Shown here: in pieces, positions 34,640 through 43,287 of the stretch
Layout: the number at the start of each line of letters is the position of its first letter
Numbering within the stretch: the stretch's first letter is position 1
From: Actinoplanes nipponensis
GTDB taxonomy: Bacteria > Actinomycetota > Actinomycetes > Mycobacteriales > Micromonosporaceae
Length of the DNA: 64,000 nt
Direction of reading: 5' to 3'
Assembly: GCF_016862275.1 (NCBI RefSeq)
Contig: NZ_BOMQ01000008.1
Coordinates: 124,001 to 188,000 of the forward strand
Notes under the pieces: model-generated
Told to the model about the DNA's origin: nothing
Database searches by the model: none
What the model saw: the letters and a program-made list of their open reading frames with translations, nothing else
Made by a program: the position numbers and the translations under genes

Positions 34640-35512
34640 ATGAGCCAGCCGGTCGGTCCCGCGATCGCGCGCCAGCGCATCCACCACCGCCTGCGCGAGC
34701 TGCGCGAGGAACGCGGCCTGCCGGCCCAGGCCGTGGCCGAGGCCATGCGCTGGTCGCTGTCGAAGCTGAACCGGATCGAGAACGGCAAGGTCACCATCGA
34801 GCCCATCGCGGTGAAGGTGCTGCTGGAGTTCTACGGCGTCGACGACCCGGGCGAGATCGACACGCTGATGGACCTGTCGGAGACCTCCCGCGAACGCACC
34901 TGGTGGCGGGACCGGGCGCTGTCGGAGGAGTTCAAGGACTTCGTCGCCTACGAGAACGAGGCGTCCGGGCTGTTCGCGTACCAGGCGTCGTTCGTGCCCG
35001 GGCTGCTGCAGACGGCCGACTACGCCGCCGCGATCACCTCGGCGATCATCGGCAAGGAGGTGGACGACCCGGCGGTGACCGAGGTCGTCGCGGTCCGGAT
35101 GAAACGGCAGGAGTCGCTGCACCAGCGGCTGGCCGGCGAGCGCCCGCCCACGCTGCGCCACGCCATCGACGAGGCCGTGCTGCTCCGGCCGGTCGGCGGC
35201 GACCGGATCATGGCCGCGCAGCTCGATCATCTGCTGGCGATGGCCGACCGGCCCACCGTGCACCTGACCGTGGTCCCGCTGAGCCTGCCCGGCCATCCCG
35301 GGCTCGGCGGCAACTTCGAGCTGCTGGAGTTCGCCGGGGACAGCGACGCCGACATCGTCTTCATCGAATCGCCGACCCGCGACTTCCTGCTCAAGGACCG
35401 CCGCAGCCGGCAGCTGTCGCGCGGCAACATGGACAAGCTGCTCGGCGCCGGCCGCTCGGGCGCCGCGGCGATCGCCATGATCCGGCAGGTCCGGGCGTCG
35501 CTGCGCCCGTGA
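34640..35512 (+). CDS. XRE family regulator with DUF5753 domain (copy 1)
   Basis: 290 residues. The helix-turn-helix is HHRLRELREERGLPAQAVAEAMRWSLSKLNRIENGKVTI (residues 16-55). DUF5753 begins at SGLFAYQASFVPGLLQTADYAAAI and includes VAVRMKRQESL, AIDEAVLLRPVGG and LPGHPGLGGNFELLEFAG. A TAATAG hexamer lies nine bases before the ATG and no ribosome site is seen, so the transcript may be leaderless. It is divergent from its likely DUF397 partner and paralogous to the regulator at 36095. Confidence 0.9.
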   Translation: MSQPVGPAIARQRIHHRLRELREERGLPAQAVAEAMRWSLSKLNRIENGKVTIEPIAVKVLLEFYGVDDPGEIDTLMDLSETSRERTWWRDRALSEEFKDFVAYENEASGLFAYQASFVPGLLQTADYAAAITSAIIGKEVDDPAVTEVVAVRMKRQESLHQRLAGERPPTLRHAIDEAVLLRPVGGDRIMAAQLDHLLAMADRPTVHLTVVPLSLPGHPGLGGNFELLEFAGDSDADIVFIESPTRDFLLKDRRSRQLSRGNMDKLLGAGRSGAAAIAMIRQVRASLRP

Positions 35513-35513
35513 C

Positions 35514-35816
35514 TCAGGGCAGCGCGTCGCGGTTGACCTCCACCGCGCGGATCAGCGCCCGCCGGACCCGTTCGAACTCGACCGGGTTGCGCGAGCCGAA
35601 GAGCAGCACCTCCTCGCCGTGGTGCAGCGCCCGGAGCTCCCTCCACTGGGGGTCGTGCCGCGCGCCGATCAGCCGCACGACGTCACTGAGGTCCGCCATC
35701 GTGTAGCGGCCGTCGGGGGTCTCCACGTACCAGCTGGTGACGGTGATCCGTGGGTCGACGTAGTACACAGCCCATCCGCAGTGCGGACGGTGCCTGGAGC
35801 CCGGGTCGATCGACAT
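35514..35816 (-). CDS. Small DUF6232-like protein
   Basis: 100 residues. The core YYVDPRITVTSWYVETPDGRYTMADLSDVVRLIGARHD resembles the start of DUF6232 proteins, which have a strand-rich N-terminal module followed by membrane helices; here no clear membrane helix follows, so the protein is short. Function unknown. It ends one base after the XRE gene stop on the other strand and sits between the two XRE paralogs, so it may belong to the same regulatory group. Confidence 0.65.
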   Translation of the reverse strand: MSIDPGSRHRPHCGWAVYYVDPRITVTSWYVETPDGRYTMADLSDVVRLIGARHDPQWRELRALHHGEEVLLFGSRNPVEFERVRRALIRAVEVNRDALP

Positions 35817-36094
35817 GGTTGCCCCTCACTGCGCTTTCCTCGATCGTCCGACCCGGCCCGGTCCCGTGCAAGCATCAGACATCTCATTTAGGACTGCGGT
35901 TCGCTATCTGCACATTGCAGAGGGTGCCCGCACCCGTGGGTAGGCCCGCAGGCGCGCACTCGGCGGGGTGGGGCCGGTCGCTTATCGTGGAAGTTCGCTT
36001 TTCCGCATCGTGCGGCCGGCCGCAGAGAGGGGCGCTCCTTTCACCCACCGCAGGACGACAGCGACGTCGGACCTCCCCGCTAGAGAGGCTCGTC

Positions 36095-36970
36095 ATGGCA
36101 AAACAGGTCGGACCGGCGGTCGCTCGTGAGCGCCTGGGCGTGCGCCTGCGCGAGATCCGCGACTCGCTCGGCCTGCCGGCCGAGGCGGCCGCGCGCGAGA
36201 TGTACTGGTCGGCGGCGAAACTCGAGCGGGTGGAGGCGGGCGCGGTCCCGGTCGCGCCGGTCGAGGTCCGGGCCCTGCTGGAGTTCTACGGGGTACGCGG
36301 CCGGAAGGAGCGGGAGACCCTGCTGGGCCTGGCCGCGGCGGCCCGCGTACGGCGATGGTGGCGCCGGCACCGGCTCACCAAGGAGTACCGGCAGTTCGTC
36401 GGCTACGAGGAGGAAGCCTCCCGGATCAGCATCTACCAGGCCCTCTTCCTGCCCGGCCTGTTGCAGACCGAGGACTACGCCCGGGCCATCACGGCGAAGA
36501 TCCTGCGTCGCGGCGCCGGCGCGGAGGAGGTCCGGGCCCGCATCGAGGTCCGCATGGCCCGCCAGCGCACGTTCCTGGACCGGGTGAACGGCGCGGCCGG
36601 GCCCGAGCTGATCGTCGCCCTGGACGAGGCCGTGCTGCGCCGGCCGGTCGGCGGGATCGCGGTGCTGCGCCGCCAGCTCGACCACCTGCTCGCCATGGCG
36701 GCGCTGCCCGCGATCACCGTGGTGGTCGTGCCGCTGGGGCTGGAGGGCCATCCCGGGCTGGGCGGCACCTTCGAGCTGCTGGAGTTCGCCGGCTCGGGCC
36801 GGCCCGACATGCTGTTCCTGGAGGCGGTGACCCGCGACTTCATCGTGACCGACGAGGAGGCGACCGCGCCGTACCGCGAGTCGATGAAGATCCTGCGGGA
36901 GGTGGGCTGGTCGGGCGAGGACGCGCTGGGGGTGATCGGGGAGATCCGCGACTCGCTGCGCGTACGCTGA
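36095..36970 (+). CDS. XRE family regulator with DUF5753 domain (copy 2)
   Basis: 291 residues with a GAGAGG site. The helix-turn-helix is GVRLREIRDSLGLPAEAAAREMYWSAAKLERVEAGAVPV. DUF5753 shows SRISIYQALFLPGLLQTEDYARAI, VRMARQRTFLDRV, ALDEAVLRRPVGG and LEGHPGLGGTFELLEFAG. It aligns along its whole length with the protein at 34640 and arose by duplication or by repeated gain. No DUF397 gene is adjacent; instead a NYN/LOTUS gene starts four bases after its stop, so the two are co-transcribed. Confidence 0.9.
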   Translation: MAKQVGPAVARERLGVRLREIRDSLGLPAEAAAREMYWSAAKLERVEAGAVPVAPVEVRALLEFYGVRGRKERETLLGLAAAARVRRWWRRHRLTKEYRQFVGYEEEASRISIYQALFLPGLLQTEDYARAITAKILRRGAGAEEVRARIEVRMARQRTFLDRVNGAAGPELIVALDEAVLRRPVGGIAVLRRQLDHLLAMAALPAITVVVVPLGLEGHPGLGGTFELLEFAGSGRPDMLFLEAVTRDFIVTDEEATAPYRESMKILREVGWSGEDALGVIGEIRDSLRVR

Positions 36971-36974
36971 CCGC

Positions 36975-38045
36975 GTGGATCACGAAGAGCGCATCGCCAT
37001 GTTCCTGGACTACGAGAACCTGGCGATCAGTGCGCGCGACCACCTCGGCGGCCTGTCGTTCGAGCTGCGCCCGGTCGCCGACGCGCTGGCCGAGCGCGGG
37101 CGGGTGGTGGTGCGCCGGGCGTACGCGGACTGGTCCTATTTCGACGAGGACCGCCGGATGCTGACCCGCTCGCACGTCGAGCTCATCGACATCCCGCAGC
37201 GGATGAACGCCTCGCGCAAGAACGCCGCCGACATCAAAATGGTGGTGGACGCGCTGGAGGTGGCCTTCGAACGGGCCTACATCTCCACGTTCGTGCTCTG
37301 CACCGGCGACAGCGACTTCACGCCGCTGGTCCACAAGCTGCGCGAGCTCAACAAGCGCGTCATCGGCGTCGGCGTCGAGAAGTCGACCTCCGCGCTGCTG
37401 CCCCCGGCCTGCGACGAGTTCCTCTACTACGACCGGCTGGAGGGCGTGGAGGCCCCGCCCGTCCGCACCCGGCCGTCCCGCCCGGCCAGCCCGCCCGTGG
37501 CCGAGCCCCTGCCGGTGGCGCCGGAGCCCCGGCCCGCCGAGGACGAGGCCGTCCGCGACGTCGACACGCTCGCCGCCCTGGTCGCCCAGACGGTGGCCGG
37601 CCTGCAGCGCAGCTCCAACGGCACGGTGACCGCCTCGACCCTCAAGCGCACCCTGCTGCGCAAGGACCCCACCTTCAACGAGGCCGACTACGGCTTCCGC
37701 GCCTTCGGCGAGCTGCTGCGACACCTGTCCGGCAGCAACGTGGTCGAGCTGACCGCCGGTTCGGCCAAGGGCGACCCCGAGGTGACGCTGCCGGAGCACG
37801 GCGACAAGGAGGCCGCGTTCGCCCTGCTGCGCAGCGTGGTCCTCGACCTGGCCGGCAGCGCCGGGTCGACGGCCCTGTCGGGCCTGAAGAACCAGGTCCG
37901 CAAGGTGGCGCCCGACTTCAGCGAGAAGAAGCTGGGCTACCGCAGCTTCCTGCAGTTCTGCCAGGCGGCGGCGACCAGCGGCGCGGTCGGCCTGACCTGG
38001 AGCCCCGAGTCGGACGGCTACCTGGTCACGGCCGGCCCGGCGTGA
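36975..38045 (+). CDS. NYN-domain protein with two LOTUS/OST-HTH domains
   Basis: 356 residues from a GTG start. The NYN (PIN-like nuclease) domain covers residues 1-150 with the acidic residues in MFLDYENLAI, KNAADIKMVVDAL and LCTGDSDFTPLVHKL placed as in active metal-dependent RNases. A Pro-rich linker (155-190) leads to two winged LOTUS domains: TASTLKRTLLRKDPTFNEADYGFRAFGELLRHL and LSGLKNQVRKVAPDFSEKKLGYRSFLQFCQAA. LOTUS domains bind RNA, so an RNase or RNA-handling role is likely. It is coupled to the XRE regulator gene just upstream. Confidence 0.88.
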   Translation: MDHEERIAMFLDYENLAISARDHLGGLSFELRPVADALAERGRVVVRRAYADWSYFDEDRRMLTRSHVELIDIPQRMNASRKNAADIKMVVDALEVAFERAYISTFVLCTGDSDFTPLVHKLRELNKRVIGVGVEKSTSALLPPACDEFLYYDRLEGVEAPPVRTRPSRPASPPVAEPLPVAPEPRPAEDEAVRDVDTLAALVAQTVAGLQRSSNGTVTASTLKRTLLRKDPTFNEADYGFRAFGELLRHLSGSNVVELTAGSAKGDPEVTLPEHGDKEAAFALLRSVVLDLAGSAGSTALSGLKNQVRKVAPDFSEKKLGYRSFLQFCQAAATSGAVGLTWSPESDGYLVTAGPA

Positions 38046-38173
38046 ACTCCTGCACCCCCAGCACCCGCATAAGCTCCAGCCGCTCGCGGGAGTCCGCGTC
38101 GGCCGGGTGAGCACCAGCAGCTACCCGCCGGCGTTCAGGTCCGGCCTCGGGGTGGGCAACTGAACCCGGCGGC

Positions 38174-38650
38174 TCAGCCCCGGCCGGGCAGCGGTTCCAG
38201 CACCACCACCGCGGTCGGCGACGAGCGCAGCGCGGCGAACGAGTCCAGCTGCTGGTCGACCTCGCGCCACCGCTGCCACAGCCGCTCCCGTTCGGCGTCC
38301 ACGGCGGCGCGTCCCCGTACCGGCCGCGTCTGCCCGGCCAGCCGCACGGTCGCGTCCGGGTGGGCCCGCAGGTTGAGCCACCAGGCGGGCTCGCCGTCAC
38401 CCCAGCCGTTCATGGCCAGCGTGACCAGGTTCGGTCCGTCCTCGAGGTAGCCGAGAATCACGCTGCGCGGCTGGCCGCTGCGGCGCCCGGTGGTGGTCAG
38501 CCGCATCGCGCCCCAGCGGCCGGGTTTGGGGCGCCACAGCCCGAAGTGGCCGCCGGAGAAGCGGTACAGGCCGCGGTGCACCGCCCAGGCGAGGCGGATG
38601 AACCAGCGCGGTGGAAGGCGCGGGGCCTTCGGTTCTCGGTCGTCCGTCAT
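38174..38650 (-). CDS. Nitroreductase/deazaflavin-dependent (DDN-like) family protein
   Basis: 158 residues. The pattern GRWGAMRLTTTGRRSGQPRSVILGYLEDGPNLVTLAMNGWGDGEPAWWLNLRAHPDATVRLAGQTRPVRGR is the characteristic split-barrel sequence of the F420-dependent DDN-like family. Such proteins bind deazaflavin F420 and reduce quinones or nitro compounds. The ATG at 38650 follows a GGGGGTG stretch; a GTG at 38659 is an alternative. It stands alone. Confidence 0.85.
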   Translation of the reverse strand: MTDDREPKAPRLPPRWFIRLAWAVHRGLYRFSGGHFGLWRPKPGRWGAMRLTTTGRRSGQPRSVILGYLEDGPNLVTLAMNGWGDGEPAWWLNLRAHPDATVRLAGQTRPVRGRAAVDAERERLWQRWREVDQQLDSFAALRSSPTAVVVLEPLPGRG

Positions 38651-38756
38651 GGTCGACACCCCCGGCCCACGGTAGGCGGCCGGCGCAAAACCGGGGCCCC
38701 GCCTGGATCCTGACCCTCGCCACGGCCCGCAGATCGGTTTCCACCGGTCGGCGGTG

Positions 38757-39170
38757 TCACGTGTTTCGCTTGGTGGCCGGCCCGAGGAGTCGTTCCAGCA
38801 GCCGGGGCTCGCCCGGCCAGGCCGCCATCAGCACCTCGCGCGGCACCTGCCGCCCCGCGTACCGCAGCGCCAGCGCCACCACCACGATGTCGTCCAGCGG
38901 GCCGATCACCGGGATGAACTCGGGGATCAGGTCGATCGGGCTGGCCACCCAGATCCCGGCGATGATGATCGCGATCCGCGCGCGCCGCGGCACCCGCGGG
39001 TCCTTGCGCAACCGCCGCACGGTGGTGACGCAGTCCGGGATGAACGCGGCCAGGTCCCGCAGGATGCCCGGCGGCAGCCGTCGGGCCAGCACCAGCAGCA
39101 GCGCCCAGCTGGCGATCAGGCACGCCAGCGCGATGCCGAGGCCGATGAGCCAGTCATGCAGGGAGGTCAC
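38757..39170 (-). CDS. DUF1232 (YkvA-like) membrane protein
   Basis: 137 residues from a GTG start. An N-terminal membrane helix (LIGLGIALACLIASWALLLVLARRL) is followed by the DUF1232 signature IAIIIAGIWVASPIDLIPEFIPVIGPLDDIVVVALALRY. The S/D-P-x-D-L-I-P motif is diagnostic. Function of the family is unknown. It lies 10 bp downstream of the transglutaminase-like gene on the same strand and may be the last gene of that operon. Confidence 0.88.
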   Translation of the reverse strand: MTSLHDWLIGLGIALACLIASWALLLVLARRLPPGILRDLAAFIPDCVTTVRRLRKDPRVPRRARIAIIIAGIWVASPIDLIPEFIPVIGPLDDIVVVALALRYAGRQVPREVLMAAWPGEPRLLERLLGPATKRNT

Positions 39171-39180
39171 CCGCCGAACC

Positions 39181-41862
39181 CTACGGTGCCGGGGGCCCGG
39201 ACGGGCGGGAGTCGCGGTGCCAACGCAGCGGGCCCGGGTGCACGCTCCACCACAGCCGACGCCACCGGGAACCCCGGGCCCGCAACGCGTCGGCGTAGGC
39301 GACGGCCTGCTGGCCGGCCCGCACGGCCTGACGCCCGTCGGCGGCGCCGGGCGCGAAACCGACCGTGTTGACGGCGGCGACGAGCTCGTCCACCGGCGGC
39401 AACTCGTATCCCGGCGGCGGCGTGGCGGACCGCACCGGGGCGGCGCCGGCGCTTTCCGGGGCGTCCTCCGGCCGCCACCCGACAGCTGCCGCCTCGGCCG
39501 CCGCCGCAGCACTGGTCCCGTCACCTCCGGCACCCGCGCCCGCACCGACGCCCGCGCCCGCACCGACGCCCGCGCCCGCACCGGCACCCGCGCCCGCACC
39601 GGCACCCGCGCCCGCACCGGCACCCGCGCCCGCACCGACGCCCGCGCCCGCACCGGCACCCGCGCCCGCACCGGCATCCGCGCCCGCGGCCGAACCCGCA
39701 CCCCCACCGGGCGGATCAGCCTCGCCGCCGGCACCGGTCTCCGCTTCGAACCGGCCGGTGTCCGTGACACCCCGATCTCCGTCGCGTCCTCCCGCCGACC
39801 CGCCCCCGCCGCCCGGCTCGGACCGCCCTGCCCGCCCCCACCTCCGCGCCTTGCGCTGCCGCGGCACCGGAGGCTCACCGGCGAACACAGCCGCCTCCCC
39901 GGCCGCGAGATGCGCCGGCACCGGCCGCCCGGCCAGCCGCAACGCGTCGGTGAACTCCAGCCACGCCCCGATGATCCGCTCATCCGGCGCCCCCACCCCG
40001 AGCCGCCGCTGCCGCAGCCCTCGCCGCAACATCACCACCACGCCCGCCGCCGCGATCAGCACCAGCAGCACCGACCCCGTCGCCCCGGTCGCCACCAGCA
40101 CTCCCGGCGGCCCACCGGCACCGGCCGCCGGCGCCTGGGCGAGCGCCGGCGGCGCCGACGCGCTGGGCGTGGCCGAGGCCGGCGGCGGCTCGGAGGTCGG
40201 CGGCGGCGACGGCTTGGGCGTGAAGTCCTCCTCGACCGGCCGCGGGTCGTCGTTCTTGGGCAGCGGGTCGAACGCCACCCAGCCCAGCTCGTCGAAGAGC
40301 ACCTCCGGCCAGGCGACCGCGTTGCCGCCGGTGACCGTGCCGCCGGCCCTGGGCGCGTCGAAGCCGACCACCACCCGGGTCGGCAGGCCGGTCAGCCGGG
40401 CCAGCAGCGCGAACGACGCCGCGAACTGCTCGGAGGTGCCGCGCTGCCCGCCCTGCCCGCGCGGCCCGAAGAGGAAGAACTGCAGATTCGGGTACGCGTG
40501 CCCGCTGGGCGAGTCGGCGACCTTGCGGTAATGCTCGGCCAGGAACTCCTCGATGGCCACGGCCCGGTCGAACGAGCCCGCGTTGCCGTCGGAGAGCTGC
40601 TCGGCGAGCCGGCTGATCGGCTCGGGCACCCCGGCGCCGACGGTCAGGAAGCGGGCCACCTCGTCGCCGGTGGGGGTGTCCGCCGAGGGCAGCAGGTTGA
40701 GGTCGGGCTCCTGCGTCTGGGACGTGACGGTGTACCGCACCCCCGGCCGCAGCGGCTCGGGGCTGATCAGGGTGCCCGTCGCCGGGTCGTAGGCCACGCG
40801 TACCCCGTCCACCCCGGTCGGGGTGGGCACCACCGGCAGCAGCCGCCCGGTCAGCTCGTCCACCGTGATGGCCTGGGTGATCTGCTGCCGGGCCGCGTCC
40901 GGCAGCGGCGGCGTGGTGGGCAGCACCCGTCCGGCGTTGCGGTAGGTGGCGCCGACCCGCCACGTCACCCCGTCGTAGTCGGGCAGGACGGCGAGCCGCA
41001 ACCGCACCGACCCTTTGCCCGGGCCGCCCGGGCCGACCTCGAGCAGCTTCTGTTGCGGCGCCAGCGCCCAGCCGGAGATCCGGTTCAGCGGGCTTTCGTC
41101 CAGGCTGTCCACTTGCGGCGGTTCGACGTACCGCCGGGGGTCGACCGGGGTCGCGGAGACCCGGCCGCCGACCCACGGCCCGACGATGATGATCAGGCCG
41201 AGCAGGGCCACCAGGCCGGCAGCGGTCCCGGCCAGCGCGCGGCCGCGCACGGCCGCACGGGTCGGCGCGGGTACGTCGTCCGGCGAAGGCCCCGCCGCCG
41301 GACGGGCACTGACGGCGAGCGCGACCGCGACCAGCCCCGCGAACAGCACCGTCGGCCACCCGGCGGTCCCGGCGTTGGGCCCCACCACGTAGAGCGCGCC
41401 CCCGTAGAGCGCCGCCGCCGGCGCGCACCCGAGCAGCACGCGCCCCGACCGCACCGCCACCTCGGCCCCGGCGAGCCCGGCCAGCCACGCGGCGACGACC
41501 GGCACGACCACCGTGTCCGGCGTCGGCTCGACCGGGATCATGGCGGTGAGCAGCCGCGGAATCCCGTTGACCAGCGCATCGGCAACGATCCCGGGCAACG
41601 GCCCGGCCAGCTCGGCCCGATCCGCGGCGACCCGCAGCGCGCCGAGCGTGTAACCGGCCAGCAGCAGCACCGACAGCGGCGCGATGGTCCACGACGGCAA
41701 CCGCCGCACGGCGACACTGACCCCGACCGACCCCAGCGCCGCCCCGGCGACGAGCTGCACGAGCAGCGCATCGGCGTAGATCCGCCCGAGCACCACCCCG
41801 GAAAGACCGATCAAGACCACCAGGACCACGGGTACGACCGCAGCCCGCACCAACCTCAACAC
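39181..41862 (-). CDS. TgpA-like transglutaminase-fold membrane protein with altered catalytic residues
   Basis: 893 residues from a GTG start. About six N-terminal membrane helices (10-230) precede an extracytoplasmic domain and a transglutaminase-like fold at 430-535, then a Pro/Ser stalk and a further membrane helix (about residues 590-615). The place of the catalytic Cys reads GTSEQFAASFALLAR (Ser477) and the usual His before Trp reads AVAW, so the Cys-His pair is missing. The cytoplasmic tail has an Ala-Gly repeat of about 50 residues. The MoxR-DUF58-TgpA order is a classic conserved set, perhaps a chaperone and envelope complex. Confidence 0.85.
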   Translation of the reverse strand: MLRLVRAAVVPVVLVVLIGLSGVVLGRIYADALLVQLVAGAALGSVGVSVAVRRLPSWTIAPLSVLLLAGYTLGALRVAADRAELAGPLPGIVADALVNGIPRLLTAMIPVEPTPDTVVVPVVAAWLAGLAGAEVAVRSGRVLLGCAPAAALYGGALYVVGPNAGTAGWPTVLFAGLVAVALAVSARPAAGPSPDDVPAPTRAAVRGRALAGTAAGLVALLGLIIIVGPWVGGRVSATPVDPRRYVEPPQVDSLDESPLNRISGWALAPQQKLLEVGPGGPGKGSVRLRLAVLPDYDGVTWRVGATYRNAGRVLPTTPPLPDAARQQITQAITVDELTGRLLPVVPTPTGVDGVRVAYDPATGTLISPEPLRPGVRYTVTSQTQEPDLNLLPSADTPTGDEVARFLTVGAGVPEPISRLAEQLSDGNAGSFDRAVAIEEFLAEHYRKVADSPSGHAYPNLQFFLFGPRGQGGQRGTSEQFAASFALLARLTGLPTRVVVGFDAPRAGGTVTGGNAVAWPEVLFDELGWVAFDPLPKNDDPRPVEEDFTPKPSPPPTSEPPPASATPSASAPPALAQAPAAGAGGPPGVLVATGATGSVLLVLIAAAGVVVMLRRGLRQRRLGVGAPDERIIGAWLEFTDALRLAGRPVPAHLAAGEAAVFAGEPPVPRQRKARRWGRAGRSEPGGGGGSAGGRDGDRGVTDTGRFEAETGAGGEADPPGGGAGSAAGADAGAGAGAGAGAGVGAGAGAGAGAGAGAGAGAGAGAGVGAGAGVGAGAGAGGDGTSAAAAAEAAAVGWRPEDAPESAGAAPVRSATPPPGYELPPVDELVAAVNTVGFAPGAADGRQAVRAGQQAVAYADALRARGSRWRRLWWSVHPGPLRWHRDSRPSGPPAP
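39532..39690. repeat. 18-bp tandem repeat coding for an Ala-Gly tract
   Basis: About nine near-identical copies of an 18-bp unit (gcacccgcgcccgcaccg-like, with variants ending acg or gca) lie inside the transglutaminase-like gene. In the minus-strand protein they give alternating Ala-Gly with some Val. Copy number may vary between strains. Confidence 0.85.
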
Positions 41863-41959
41863 CCCGGCCTCCGCCCCGGCTCATGGGCGGTGCTCGCCCG
41901 CAGCGGCCGCACCGTCCCGGCACCGCGGTCGTGGGCGGCGCCCGTTCGCAGCGGCAACC

Positions 41960-43105
41960 TCACCATCCCCGCACCCCGTCCCAGGCGCCGGCGAACTGCA
42001 CGCCGTCCTCGGCCTCGATGACGATGAGACCGCCCCCGGCCGACACCGGCGCCGCGTCCCGGTCACCGAACAGCCCGGCGATCACCACCGGGTAGGCCCC
42101 CCGCAGCGCGGTCACCGCACCCAGGTCACCCCGCCCGCCCGGCCCGGTCAGATAGACCAGGGTGTCACCGAGCCGGCTCTGCCGCAGGCTGCGCAACGTC
42201 TGACCGAGGTCGCCGTCGCGCAGCCCGGCCTCGGTGAGCACGTCCAGGAACGGCCCCCCGGACACCCCGGACACCAGATGCAGCGCGACGGGAAGGTCCT
42301 CCCGCACAGCGGCGGCCACGATGGAGGCCGCCGCCTCACAACACGACTCGAAGGAGTCGGCGGTGCCGTCGCGTACCTCCGGATGGGCCGCGGCCCGGTC
42401 GTCGAGCAGCACGATGATCGTCGGCTCGCTGGTGTCGAGCTGTTCGCGCACCATCAGCTCACCGACCTTGGCCGAGCTGCGCCAGTGCACCCGCCGCAGC
42501 TCGTCGCCGATGACGTACTCCCGCAGCGAGTCGAAGGTGATGCTGCCCTGCGGCACCTTGTCGATCCGCCCGTCGAGGCTGCGGGCCATCCCGGCGGGCA
42601 CGGCCCGCAGCAGGTGGATCCGCGGATGCACCCAGACGGTGGCGACCCCGCCGTAGGTTCGCGACAATGTCATGAGCCCGAGCGGATCGGCCCGCGTGAC
42701 CCGCAGCGGCCCGACCGGCACCACGCCCCGCCGGTGCGTGGGCACCGGATACTGCACGGTCGTGTCCCGGCCCGGCCGCAACCGCAGCAGCGGCACGGGC
42801 ACGCTCGCGGACCCGCACCGGTCGGTGGCGACGAGGTTCGCGGCCCGCAGTCTGCTGATGTTGCGCACGGTCAGCGTCATGGTGGCGGGCTCGCCCCGGG
42901 CGACCCGGTCGGGGCTGGCGACCCGCTCGACGCCGAGCCCGGGCCGCCACACGGCGAACACGACGCCGCAGAGCACGGCCACGGCGGCGGCCGCGCCGAG
43001 CAGCGCGAGGTCCGGATACCCGAACCGGAACCCGGCCCCCAGCAGAAGCACCGCGGCGACGAGCACCCCGGCGCCGCGCGCGGTCACCCCACCCAGCCGC
43101 CTCAC
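41960..43105 (-). CDS. DUF58 domain protein
   Basis: 381 residues from a GTG start. Two N-terminal membrane helices (about 12-50) are followed by a beta-rich segment and the DUF58 core: SLREYVIGDELRRVHWRSSAKVGELMVREQ, then PTIIVLLDDRAAAH. The D-x-R-x-V-H-W-R block is the family signature, and the C-terminal half resembles a von Willebrand A fold. It works with MoxR ATPases in many bacteria. It sits between the MoxR and transglutaminase-like genes; its GTG overlaps the stop of a small ORF (43102-43105). Confidence 0.9.
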   Translation of the reverse strand: MRRLGGVTARGAGVLVAAVLLLGAGFRFGYPDLALLGAAAAVAVLCGVVFAVWRPGLGVERVASPDRVARGEPATMTLTVRNISRLRAANLVATDRCGSASVPVPLLRLRPGRDTTVQYPVPTHRRGVVPVGPLRVTRADPLGLMTLSRTYGGVATVWVHPRIHLLRAVPAGMARSLDGRIDKVPQGSITFDSLREYVIGDELRRVHWRSSAKVGELMVREQLDTSEPTIIVLLDDRAAAHPEVRDGTADSFESCCEAAASIVAAAVREDLPVALHLVSGVSGGPFLDVLTEAGLRDGDLGQTLRSLRQSRLGDTLVYLTGPGGRGDLGAVTALRGAYPVVIAGLFGDRDAAPVSAGGGLIVIEAEDGVQFAGAWDGVRGW

Positions 43106-43287
43106 GCCGATCCCGCACTCTTCGCACGCGCTGGCAGCCGGCGCGCGCCGGCCGACACGACCTCGGCCGCCTCGGCCGTGGGCCTCGGCAGCTCGCGCGG
43201 CCCGGTTGGCTTGTCCCCGGCTACGGCCTGGGCCGCGAGCGGGCGGCCCAGCCCGTGCCTGTCCGTGCGCCGGATGCGCGCGGTCAT
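43102..43287 (-). CDS. Small basic ORF coupled to both MoxR and DUF58 genes
   Basis: A 61-residue reading frame fills the space between the MoxR and DUF58 genes. Its ATG overlaps the MoxR stop as ATGA (43284-43287) and its stop overlaps the DUF58 GTG as GTGA (43102-43105). Third positions are almost all G or C. The sequence (MTARIRRTDRHGLGRPLAAQ start) is basic, rich in Ala/Arg/Pro and matches no family I recognise. It may be a real small protein or only a translated bridge that keeps ribosomes moving to DUF58. Confidence 0.5.
   Translation of the reverse strand: MTARIRRTDRHGLGRPLAAQAVAGDKPTGPRELPRPTAEAAEVVSAGARRLPARAKSAGSA

Noticed and set aside
38046..38173. Short minus-strand stretch reading ERLELMRVLGVQEF before a stop
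   Set aside because: It looks protein-like, but is too short and has no start or partner; it may be a scar of a lost gene but cannot be supported.
39590..39670. Repeats inspected as a possible CRISPR array
   Set aside because: Units are 18 bp with no spacers, in frame and coding for Ala-Gly; this is a simple tandem repeat.
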